A stretch of 5,634 nt of DNA from Ktedonobacterales bacterium (GTDB lineage Bacteria; Chloroflexota; Ktedonobacteria; Ktedonobacterales; JADMIN01): NCBI GenBank assembly GCA_015478575.1, contig JADMIN010000205.1:1-5634 (forward strand), written 5' to 3'. Shown here piece after piece: positions 1 through 5,515 of this stretch. The position numbers and the translations under genes were made by a program. Positions within the stretch are counted from its first letter, which is position 1; each line of letters starts with the position of its first letter. The notes under the pieces were generated by a model, which ran no database searches, had not been told where the DNA came from, and saw only the letters and a list, made by a program, of their open reading frames with translations.

Positions 1-1997
1 GCTTTACCTTCGCGACGAAAGCCGGCGCCAGCGTGGCCATTAGCGATGTCATCGTGCCGCCAGACCGCGAGGAGATTCTGGCGCGAGCCGACACGCGCGT
101 GACACAGCTTGAGGAGGATTATCGCGACGGCCTCATCACCGATACCGAACGCTACCGCCAGGTCGTGAGCGTCTGGAACGATGCCTCCGACACGATCCAG
201 CGGCGCGTGCAAGAGGTGTTGGATCCCTATGGCTCCATCTACACCATCGCCAATTCCGGCGCGACGAAGGCGAAGTTCCAGCAGATCCGGCAGCTCTCTG
301 GCATGCGTGGCCTGATGGCCGATCCATCGGGCCGCATCATGGAGATTCCGGTGCGTGGCAACTTCCGCGATGGACTCAACGTGATGGAGTATTTCATCTC
401 GAGCCATGGCGCCCGCAAGGGTCTGGCCGACACGGCCCTGCGCACCGCCGAATCCGGCTACCTCACACGGCGCCTGATTGACGTGGCGCAGGACGTGATC
501 GTGCTGGCGGAGGATTGCGGCACGGAGCAGGGCATCTGGATGACCGACGCCGATAGCCGTGAGATCAATGAACCCTTCCGCAATCGCCTGATCGGGCGCA
601 CGCTGGCGGCGACGGTGCCGGGCTTTGAGCACATCGCGGTTGGCACCGAGCTGGGCGAAGAGATGGTGGATGCGATGGTGAAGGCGGGCGTGCAACAGGT
701 GTATTGCCGCTCGGTGCTCCAGTGTCTGGCAACCCACGGCGTCTGCCGCTTGTGCTATGGCCGCAACCTGGCGGCGGGCCGACTGGTGGAAATCGGCGAC
801 GCGGTGGGCATCATCGCGGCGCAATCCATCGGCGAGCCGGGCACCCAGCTCACGATGCGTACCTTCCACACCGGCGGTATCGCTGGTGCGCAGGAAGACA
901 TCACGCAAGGGCTGCCGCGCGTGGAAGAGTTGTTTGAGTCGCGTACTCCCAAGGAGAAGGCGATCATCAGCGAGCTGGATGGTGTCATCGAATTGCAGGT
1001 CGAGGAGAACGGCGCACGCAAACTGCGGGTGGTCTCCGCGGACATCATCATGGATGAATATCCGCTGCCCGCTGGCAGCGAGGTGCTGGTCCGTGAGGGC
1101 GATCACGTTGAGCCGGAGACGCCGCTGGCGCGCCTACCGGGCAAGACAACGGAGAAGGGCAAGCATGCTGGTGAGGTCAAGCCTGGCGCTGAGGTGTTGG
1201 CGCGCACGGGCGGCGAGGTCTTTCTCAACGCCGATGGCAGCCTGAACGTGCGGTCGGAGGCGCGCGAGGAGCGCGAGTATCCGGTGCCGGTCTCGGCCAA
1301 CATCATCGTGAAGGAAGGCCAACAGGTGCGCGCGGGCGAGGCGCTGACGTCTGGCTTGATTGATCCGCAGGATGTCCTGCGGATTCAGGGACGCGAGGCC
1401 GTCCACATGTATCTGGTGAAGGAAGTGCAGAAGGTCTACCGCACGACCGGCGTCTATATCAACGACAAGCATATCGAGATCATCGCGCGTCAGATGTTGC
1501 GCCGGGTACGGATTGATGACCCCGGTGATACTGATCTGCTGCCGAATGACCTCGTGGATCGTTTCCTCTATGAGGAGACCAACGCGAGCGTGCTGGCGCA
1601 GGGTGGTGAGCCATCCACGGCGGCAACGGTGCTGTTGGGCGTCACCAAGGCCTCGCTCAATACCGAGAGTTTCCTCTCAGCGGCTTCCTTCCAGGAGACG
1701 ACGCGCGTGCTGACGGAGGCGGCGATCACCGGCGCCACCGATCACCTGCGCGGCCTGAAGGAGAATGTCATCATCGGCAAGCTGATTCCCGCGGGCACCG
1801 GCCTGGAGCAGCGCGAGCAACTGCGCGAGCGCCAGCGCCAGGAGCGTCTCGCGGCGGAGACGATGACGACGAGTGGCCTGGGCACGCTGGGGATGGGCGG
1901 CACGCTGGGTGACGGCGTGGTGAATGCCTATGACGATGGGGTCTTTGGCGCGGACTTTGGGGATGATTTCTCGCTGTTGGACGAACCTGAGAGTTGA
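1..1997 (+). CDS. rpoC: DNA-directed RNA polymerase subunit beta' (C-terminal part, 5' end outside window)
   Basis: This is the large clamp and active-site subunit of RNA polymerase, cut by the window start. The frame is open from base 3 and the first residues (FTFATKAGAS) are normal RpoC sequence, so the GTG at 33 is an internal valine and not a start. Numbering from the codon at base 3 (664 residues): the F-loop and bridge-helix region, including HGARKGLADTAL, spans about 85-164. Cys172, Cys241, Cys248 and Cys251 match the four zinc ligands C814, C888, C895 and C898 of E. coli. The trigger loop follows SIGEPGTQLTMRTFHTGG, with Met285, Arg286 and His289 equivalent to M932, R933 and H936. It continues straight into DITQGLPRVEELFE, so the E. 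coli SI3 insert is absent. The jaw and C-terminal clamp segments (KEVQKVYR, SAASFQETTRVLTEAAI, LKENVIIGKLIPAGTG) lie at about 473-600. A glutamine/arginine-rich then Gly/Asp-rich tail ends the protein. The catalytic NADFDGD motif would lie upstream. The family call is certain. Confidence 0.98.
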   Translation, partial: FTFATKAGASVAISDVIVPPDREEILARADTRVTQLEEDYRDGLITDTERYRQVVSVWNDASDTIQRRVQEVLDPYGSIYTIANSGATKAKFQQIRQLSGMRGLMADPSGRIMEIPVRGNFRDGLNVMEYFISSHGARKGLADTALRTAESGYLTRRLIDVAQDVIVLAEDCGTEQGIWMTDADSREINEPFRNRLIGRTLAATVPGFEHIAVGTELGEEMVDAMVKAGVQQVYCRSVLQCLATHGVCRLCYGRNLAAGRLVEIGDAVGIIAAQSIGEPGTQLTMRTFHTGGIAGAQEDITQGLPRVEELFESRTPKEKAIISELDGVIELQVEENGARKLRVVSADIIMDEYPLPAGSEVLVREGDHVEPETPLARLPGKTTEKGKHAGEVKPGAEVLARTGGEVFLNADGSLNVRSEAREEREYPVPVSANIIVKEGQQVRAGEALTSGLIDPQDVLRIQGREAVHMYLVKEVQKVYRTTGVYINDKHIEIIARQMLRRVRIDDPGDTDLLPNDLVDRFLYEETNASVLAQGGEPSTAATVLLGVTKASLNTESFLSAASFQETTRVLTEAAITGATDHLRGLKENVIIGKLIPAGTGLEQREQLRERQRQERLAAETMTTSGLGTLGMGGTLGDGVVNAYDDGVFGADFGDDFSLLDEPES

Positions 1998-2022
1998 CAG
2001 CGTGCCGGAGTAGTGGTAACAT
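1994..2022 (+). promoter_or_regulatory. Predicted sigma70-type extended -10 promoter for the str operon
   Basis: A perfect -35 hexamer TTGACA (1994-1999) overlaps the rpoC stop codon TGA (1995-1997). After exactly 17 bp comes TAACAT (2017-2022), a four-of-six match to TATAAT that keeps the key first, second and last positions. A TGG directly before it (2014-2016) supplies the extended -10 TGn motif. Transcription would start near 2029. This would give rpsL and the genes after it their own promoter, in addition to read-through from rpoC. The call rests on sequence match only. Confidence 0.7.
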
Positions 2023-2032
2023 TGTACATTGT

Positions 2033-2086
2033 GCGCCAGATCTGTTCCCCTGTGCCCCCTGGGGGGCGCACGACAGCATCTGGCGC
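2033..2086 (+). promoter_or_regulatory. Long stem-loop in the rpsL 5' leader
   Basis: A perfect 9-bp inverted repeat (GCGCCAGAT at 2033-2041 with ATCTGGCGC at 2078-2086) encloses further pairing. CTGT 2042-2045 pairs with ACAG 2073-2076 after a single bulged C at 2077, and a T-G wobble can extend this. After a 5-nt bulge (2047-2051), GTGC 2052-2055 pairs with GCAC 2068-2071. CCCC 2056-2059 then pairs with GGGG 2063-2066 around a TGG loop, leaving C2067 bulged. That is over 20 pairs in a 54-nt element beginning about four bases after the predicted transcription start. No T-tract follows, so it is not a standard intrinsic terminator. Possible roles are mRNA 5'-end protection, an RNase III-type processing site or a protein-binding leader; which one is not shown. 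Confidence 0.6.
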
Positions 2087-2089
2087 CGT

Positions 2090-2108
2090 CGCGCACTCCG
2101 TGTGCGTG
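2090..2108 (+). promoter_or_regulatory. Second small leader hairpin upstream of rpsL
   Basis: CGCAC at 2092-2096 pairs with GTGCG at 2102-2106 around a 5-nt loop. A G-T wobble (2091/2107) and a C-G pair (2090/2108) extend it. It lies four bases after the long leader stem and about 30 bases before the rpsL Shine-Dalgarno. The short stem in GC-rich DNA could be chance. Confidence 0.35.
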
Positions 2109-2139
2109 CCGGAAGTGTGGGGCGAGCACGAGAGACAGT

Positions 2140-2154
2140 GAGGGATGTTCCTTG
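2140..2154 (+). promoter_or_regulatory. Ribosome binding site and TTG start of rpsL
   Basis: GAGGG (2140-2144) stands 7 nt before TTG at 2152. This spacing and the conserved S12 N-terminus (PTINQLVRKG) right after the TTG select this start. The nearest in-frame alternatives upstream would add residues with no resemblance to S12. Confidence 0.85.
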
Positions 2155-2583
2155 CCGACGATTAATCAGTTGGTGCGCAAGGGTCGGACGCGGAAGACGC
2201 GCAAGAGCAAGGCGCCCGCGCTCCAATATAGCTTCAACGCGCTGAAGAATCGCACGCTGCATATGCGCGGCGCGCCGCAGAAGCGCGGTGTCTGCACGCA
2301 GGTGCGCACTATGACGCCCAAGAAGCCGAACTCGGCGTTGCGCAAGATCGCCCGCGTCCGGCTGTCGAATGGGTACGAGGTCACGGCGTACATTCCTGGC
2401 GAGGGACACAACCTCCAGGAGCACTCTGTCGTGCTGATCCGTGGCGGGCGTGTGAAAGACTTGCCGAGCGTGCGCTACCATATCGTGCGTGGGACGCTCG
2501 ACAGCCAGGGCGTCGAGAAGCGGCGCCAGGGGCGCTCGAAGTATGGCGCGAAGCGGCCCAAGGCCGGTGCGGCGCGCCGTTAG
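2152..2583 (+). CDS. rpsL: 30S ribosomal protein S12
   Basis: S12 sits at the interface of the 30S subunit, monitors codon-anticodon pairing at the decoding site, and is the target of streptomycin-resistance mutations. The chosen TTG start gives 143 residues beginning M-PTINQLVRKG, against 124 in E. coli. Much of the excess is a roughly 14-residue insert at about 25-41, between KAPAL and PQKRGVC, as in Bacillus-type S12. The rest is a basic C-terminal tail. Conserved loops are TPKKPNSALRK (55-65) and EHSVVLIRGGRVKDLP (90-105). Lys57 and Lys102 correspond to E. coli K43 and K88, both lysine as in streptomycin-sensitive proteins. Asp103 is the residue that is methylthiolated in E. coli. One oddity is Ser106, where E. 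coli, Bacillus and Thermus have Gly in DLPGVRYH. The gene is first in the str cluster, 154 nt after rpoC, behind a predicted promoter and structured leader. It ends in TAG. Confidence 0.97.
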   Translation: MPTINQLVRKGRTRKTRKSKAPALQYSFNALKNRTLHMRGAPQKRGVCTQVRTMTPKKPNSALRKIARVRLSNGYEVTAYIPGEGHNLQEHSVVLIRGGRVKDLPSVRYHIVRGTLDSQGVEKRRQGRSKYGAKRPKAGAARR

Positions 2584-2628
2584 TCGCGGAAGATACTGAA
2601 ATTCGACTGGCCGAAACCGGTTGTGCTG

Positions 2629-2664
2629 GTGGCTGGGCCGCGCCGTTGGGCGGCGGCTCGCCAC
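2629..2664 (+). promoter_or_regulatory. Stem-loop in rpsL-rpsG spacer
   Basis: GTGGC (2629-2633) pairs with GCCAC (2660-2664). After a bulged T2634, two further pairs form (2635/2659 and a wobble 2636/2658). Then GCCG (2637-2640) pairs with CGGC (2654-2657) and CGCC (2641-2644) with GGCG (2649-2652), leaving G2653 bulged and a GTTG loop. That makes about 15 pairs in 36 nt. The function is unknown. Confidence 0.45.
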
Positions 2665-2743
2665 GATGCTAGCCAGGTCGGCGCGATACCACGGCTGGGT
2701 GCGGCGTGCGGCCGCGCCAGCGTTGTCAGATATCCTCCGCAGC

Positions 2744-2762
2744 GGGAGGCGAGCCGCCTCCC
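2744..2762 (+). promoter_or_regulatory. Perfect 8-bp triloop hairpin whose arms match the rpsG SD and its complement
   Basis: GGGAGGCG (2744-2751) pairs perfectly with CGCCTCCC (2755-2762) around an AGC loop. The 5' arm contains GGGAGG, identical to the rpsG Shine-Dalgarno (2905-2910). The 3' arm therefore contains its exact complement CCTCCC (2757-2762). A competing stem, CCTCC 2734-2738 with GGAGG 2745-2749, would release the 3' arm. This allows, but does not prove, a switch acting on the rpsG ribosome binding site. Confidence 0.5.
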
Positions 2763-2772
2763 CCGCGAGTAC

Positions 2773-2789
2773 GCCTGCCACCGGCAGGC
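2773..2789 (+). promoter_or_regulatory. Perfect 7-bp triloop hairpin in rpsL-rpsG spacer
   Basis: GCCTGCC (2773-2779) pairs with GGCAGGC (2783-2789) around an ACC loop, 10 nt after the previous hairpin. No T-tract follows. The function is unknown. Confidence 0.45.
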
Positions 2790-2814
2790 CGCGGCGGATA
2801 GGTTTCTGACGAGT

Positions 2815-2846
2815 GGGGTGCTCGGGCGTGAGTCCGAGCGCCCTTT
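2815..2846 (+). terminator. Terminator-like stem-loop with short T run (possible attenuator)
   Basis: GGG (2816-2818), T-G wobble (2819/2840) and GCTCGG (2820-2825) pair with CCGAGC (2834-2839) and CCC (2841-2843), giving a 10-bp stem. It extends by wobbles at 2815/2844 and 2826/2833 and ends in TTT (2844-2846). The T run is too short for a strong intrinsic terminator, so partial attenuation between rpsL and rpsG, or plain structure, is equally possible. Confidence 0.3.
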
Positions 2847-2874
2847 GCGCTGTCTGGCGTTGATGTCCATTGCC

Positions 2875-2895
2875 CTCCGCGCGTGCCGCGCGGAG
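2875..2895 (+). promoter_or_regulatory. Perfect 9-bp triloop hairpin just upstream of the rpsG SD
   Basis: CTCCGCGCG (2875-2883) pairs perfectly with CGCGCGGAG (2887-2895) around a TGC loop. It ends 9 nt before the GGGAGG Shine-Dalgarno at 2905, close enough to affect ribosome entry on rpsG. This is the strongest simple hairpin in the spacer. A regulatory role is inferred from position. Confidence 0.5.
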
Positions 2896-2904
2896 CACGC
2901 ACCT

Positions 2905-2910
2905 GGGAGG
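2905..2910 (+). promoter_or_regulatory. Ribosome binding site of rpsG
   Basis: GGGAGG lies 9 nt before the ATG at 2920. It decides the start over possible earlier in-frame codons, which lack both a comparable site and S7-like sequence. Confidence 0.85.
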
Positions 2911-2919
2911 ATCGAGCGC

Positions 2920-3393
2920 ATGCCTCGACGAGCGAAGGTTCCGCAGCGTCCGGTCGTGCCGGACCCGAAGTACAACAATAAGAATCTGACGCGCATGATC
3001 AACCGTCTGATGATGGACGGCAAGCGTAGCCTGGCCGAGCGCATCATGTACTCTTCGCTCGACCTCATCGAGCAGCGGGCCAAGCGCAACCCGGCCGAAG
3101 TCTTCGAGCAGGCGCTGCGTCAAGCCACGCCGATGCTCGAAGTGAAGCCGCGGCGCGTCGGTGGCGCGACCTATCAGGTGCCAGTCGAGATCCGCGGCGA
3201 CCGCCGCCTCGCGCTGGCCATGCGCTGGCTGATCACCGCGGCGCGCAAGCGACCTGGTGGGCGCTCCATGGCCGAGAAGCTCGCCGCTGAGTTGATGGAT
3301 GCTGCCGCGGGGCAGGGCGCTACCATCCGCAAACGAGAAGAAACGCACAAGATGGCGGAATCCAACAAGGCATTCGCCCATTACCGCTGGTAA
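2920..3393 (+). CDS. rpsG: 30S ribosomal protein S7
   Basis: S7 nucleates assembly of the 30S head by binding the 3' domain of 16S rRNA, and lies near the E site. The ATG at 2920 gives 157 residues, normal for the family, beginning MPRRAKVPQR. Visible hallmarks are the N-terminal block NNKNLTRMINRLMMDGKRSLAERI (19-42), the beta-hairpin segment RVGGATYQVPVEI (79-91), LAMRWLITAARKR (99-111), REETHKMAE (139-147) and the C-terminus NKAFAHYRW. No residue is missing and the reading frame is intact. The gene follows the unusually long structured spacer after rpsL and is 18 nt ahead of fusA, so it is very likely cotranscribed with fusA. In E. coli, S7 represses translation of its own operon by binding the rpsL-rpsG spacer. 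The long hairpin-rich spacer here suggests, but does not show, similar control. Confidence 0.98.
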   Translation: MPRRAKVPQRPVVPDPKYNNKNLTRMINRLMMDGKRSLAERIMYSSLDLIEQRAKRNPAEVFEQALRQATPMLEVKPRRVGGATYQVPVEIRGDRRLALAMRWLITAARKRPGGRSMAEKLAAELMDAAAGQGATIRKREETHKMAESNKAFAHYRW

Positions 3394-3403
3394 CGCAGCG
3401 CTT

Positions 3404-3409
3404 GAGGAG
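3404..3409 (+). promoter_or_regulatory. Ribosome binding site of fusA, closely spaced
   Basis: GAGGAG ends only 2 nt before the ATG at 3412; counting the GAGG core (3404-3407) alone the gap is 4 nt. This is shorter than usual. The N-terminal EF-G sequence fixes the start, so initiation may depend partly on coupling to translation of rpsG, whose stop is 18 nt upstream. Confidence 0.7.
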
Positions 3410-3411
3410 TT

Positions 3412-5502
3412 ATGGCTACCAGAGAATATCCGCTCGAGAAAACGCGCAACATCGGCATCATCGCGCACATTGACGCAGGGAAGACCACCACGACTGAACG
3501 GATTCTCTTCTACACCAAGAAGATTCACCGGATCGGTGAGGTGCATGAAGGGGCCGCGACGATGGACTGGATGCCCCAAGAGCAGGAGCGCGGCATCACC
3601 ATCACGTCCGCCGCGACGACGTGCTTTTGGCTTGGCCATCGTATCAACATCATAGATACGCCAGGACATGTGGACTTCACCGTCGAGGTGGAGCGCTCGC
3701 TGCGCGTGCTCGATGGCGGCGTCGTCGTCTTCGACGCCGTCGCTGGCGTCGAGCCACAGTCCGAGACGGTCTGGCGCCAGGCCGACAAGTATCACGTGCC
3801 ACGCATCTGCTTTGTCAACAAGATGGATCGCATCGGCGCCGACTTCTGGCGCACCGTCGAGATGATCAAGGATCGCTTGGGCGCCACGCCCGTGCCGATC
3901 CAGATTCCCATCGGGCGCGAGAGCAACTTCAAGGGCTTCATTGACCTCTTGGAGCAGCAGGCGATCATCTTCACGGACGATCTGGGCACGACCTCGGAGA
4001 CCTCCACCATTCCCGCGGAGCTGGTGGACGAGGCCAAGCGGCACCGCGAGGCGATGATCGAGCGCATCGCTGAGAGCGACGAAGTCCTGACGATGAAGTA
4101 TCTCGAAGGCGAGGCGATCTCGCTCGATGAGTTGCGCGCCGCCCTGCGCAAGGCGACCATCGCTGGTCAGCTCGTGCCCTTGCTCTGCGGCTCCGCGCTG
4201 AAGAACAAGGGTGTGCAGGCGATGCTCGACGGTGTCGTGCAATACCTGCCCTCGCCGCTGGAAATCCCGCCCCCCGTCGCTCTTGATGAGGATGGCGGAG
4301 ACGTGCCCGTTACGGTCTCTGATAGCGGCCCTTTCTTGGCGCTGGCGTTCAAGATCGTGGCGGATCCGTTTGTTGGCCGCCTGACCTATTTCCGTGTCTA
4401 TTCCGGTACGCTGGCCGCCGGCTCCTATGCCTACAACGCGACTAAGGGGCAGAGGGAGCGCATGGGGCGCTTGCTCCAGATGCATGCCAACCACCGTGAG
4501 GATATCGAGCGCATCTATGCGGGCGACATCTGCGCCGCCGTCGGCCTGAAGAACACCTTCACCGGCGACACTCTCTGCGATCAGGCCAAGCCGCTGCTGC
4601 TGGAGAATATCGTCTTCCCCACACCGGTTATCGCCATCGCTATCGAGCCGAAGACGCGCGTGGACCAGGATAAGATGGGCCTGGCGCTCAACCGCCTCGC
4701 GGAAGAGGATCCGACGTTCCGCGTCCATACGGACGAGGAGACCGGCCAGACCATCATCGAGGGGATGGGCGAGCTGCACCTTGAGGTCATCGTGGATCGC
4801 ATGTTCCGCGAGTTCAAGGTGGAGGCCAACGTCGGGCGACCCCAGGTGGCCTATCGCGAGACCATCACCAAGATGGCGCAGGCTGAAGGGCGCTTCATCC
4901 GGCAATCGGGCGGGCGCGGCCAGTATGGCGACGTCTGGATCCGCGTCGAGCCAACCGAGCGTGGCAAGGGCGTTGAGTTTGTCAACGGCGTCATCGGCGG
5001 CAGCGTGCCGAGAGAGTATGTCAAGCCCACCGAAGAGGGCGTGCGCGAGGCGGCGGAGAACGGCGTGATCGCGGGCTATCCCATGGTGGACCTGCGGGCC
5101 ACGCTCTATGACGGCTTCTACCATGAGGTGGATTCGTCCGAGATGGCGTTCAAGACGGCTGGCTCGATGGGCTTCCGTGCCGCCTGTGAGAAGGCCGGTC
5201 CCGTGTTGCTCGAACCCATCATGGGCGTCGAGGTGACGACCTCACCCGACTTCTATGGTGACGTGCTGGGCGACCTAAACCGTCGTCGCGGCCAGATCAG
5301 CGGCATGGAAGAGCGCGGCGGCTCGCAGATCTTGCGCGCGAATGTGCCGCTCTCGGAGATGTTTGGCTACGTCAACGAGCTGCGCTCGATGACCAGTGGC
5401 CGCGCATCCTACACGATGCAGTTCTCTCACTATGAGGAAGTGCCGCGTAGCATCGCGGATGAGATCAAGGCGAAGTCAGCCGGCAGAGTCGTGCGGGCGT
5501 AG
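3412..5502 (+). CDS. fusA: Elongation factor G
   Basis: EF-G is the GTPase that moves tRNAs and mRNA through the ribosome, and acts with RRF in ribosome recycling. The 696 residues are a full-length canonical protein. Domain I (about 1-285) has the P-loop AHIDAGKT (18-25), switch I RGITI (60-64), DTPGH (82-86) with the catalytic-type His86, NKMD (136-139) for guanine recognition, and SALKNKG (261-267). The G' insert covers about 160-258. Domain II starts near 300, and domain III includes EGMGELHLEVI (450-460). Domain IV has SGGRGQYGDVWI (499-510) and the tip loop FYHEVDSSE, whose His571 is the counterpart of the E. coli tip histidine. Domain V (about 606-690) ends in FSHYEEVP. The start agrees with the family N-terminus (EKTRNIGIIAHIDAGK). 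Its place between rpsG and tuf identifies it as the housekeeping EF-G rather than a paralogue. Nothing is broken. Confidence 0.98.
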   Translation: MATREYPLEKTRNIGIIAHIDAGKTTTTERILFYTKKIHRIGEVHEGAATMDWMPQEQERGITITSAATTCFWLGHRINIIDTPGHVDFTVEVERSLRVLDGGVVVFDAVAGVEPQSETVWRQADKYHVPRICFVNKMDRIGADFWRTVEMIKDRLGATPVPIQIPIGRESNFKGFIDLLEQQAIIFTDDLGTTSETSTIPAELVDEAKRHREAMIERIAESDEVLTMKYLEGEAISLDELRAALRKATIAGQLVPLLCGSALKNKGVQAMLDGVVQYLPSPLEIPPPVALDEDGGDVPVTVSDSGPFLALAFKIVADPFVGRLTYFRVYSGTLAAGSYAYNATKGQRERMGRLLQMHANHREDIERIYAGDICAAVGLKNTFTGDTLCDQAKPLLLENIVFPTPVIAIAIEPKTRVDQDKMGLALNRLAEEDPTFRVHTDEETGQTIIEGMGELHLEVIVDRMFREFKVEANVGRPQVAYRETITKMAQAEGRFIRQSGGRGQYGDVWIRVEPTERGKGVEFVNGVIGGSVPREYVKPTEEGVREAAENGVIAGYPMVDLRATLYDGFYHEVDSSEMAFKTAGSMGFRAACEKAGPVLLEPIMGVEVTTSPDFYGDVLGDLNRRRGQISGMEERGGSQILRANVPLSEMFGYVNELRSMTSGRASYTMQFSHYEEVPRSIADEIKAKSAGRVVRA

Positions 5503-5515
5503 TGTTCGGTGACGG

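Larger units (their letters stand above)
2584..2919 (+). other. 336-nt rpsL-rpsG spacer, no gene, dense in stem-loops
   Basis: No credible protein gene is seen here. The reading frame shared with rpsL and rpsG happens to stay open throughout, but it has no S7-like sequence. Instead the strand folds on paper into successive hairpins: 2604-2623, 2629-2664, a weaker one at 2680-2718, 2744-2762, 2773-2789, 2815-2844 and 2875-2895. No good promoter was found; TTGTCA at 2723 has no matching -10. In E. coli the rpsL-rpsG gap is about 100 nt and is where S7 binds to repress its own translation. The position here is the same but the spacer is much longer. A regulatory role is inference. Confidence 0.6.

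Noticed and set aside
33..35. GTG as a start codon for a 654-residue protein.
   Set aside because: The frame is open upstream to the window edge and those residues are normal RpoC sequence, so this is an internal codon.
2033..2086. The leader hairpin as an intrinsic terminator of rpoC.
   Set aside because: No T-tract follows the stem; the next bases are GC-rich.
2029..2151. N-terminal extension of rpsL from an earlier in-frame start.
   Set aside because: The extra 41 residues are unlike any S12 and cover the leader hairpins. TTG at 2152 has a good Shine-Dalgarno and the family N-terminus.
2723..2751. TTGTCA as a -35 box of an rpsG promoter.
   Set aside because: No -10-like hexamer lies 16-18 bp downstream; that position is the GC-rich hairpin arm.
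2623..2919. N-terminal extension of rpsG from an in-frame GTG.
   Set aside because: The sequence is Arg/Ala-rich and not S7-like. ATG at 2920 has GGGAGG at 9 nt and gives a protein of normal length.
1771..5124. An open reading frame of 1117 codons on the minus strand across rpsL, rpsG and most of fusA.
   Set aside because: It lies antisense to four recognised genes and runs through non-coding gaps. Its His/Leu/Ala/Arg-rich product has no recognisable domain. Long antisense frames are a known by-product of GC-rich codon use.
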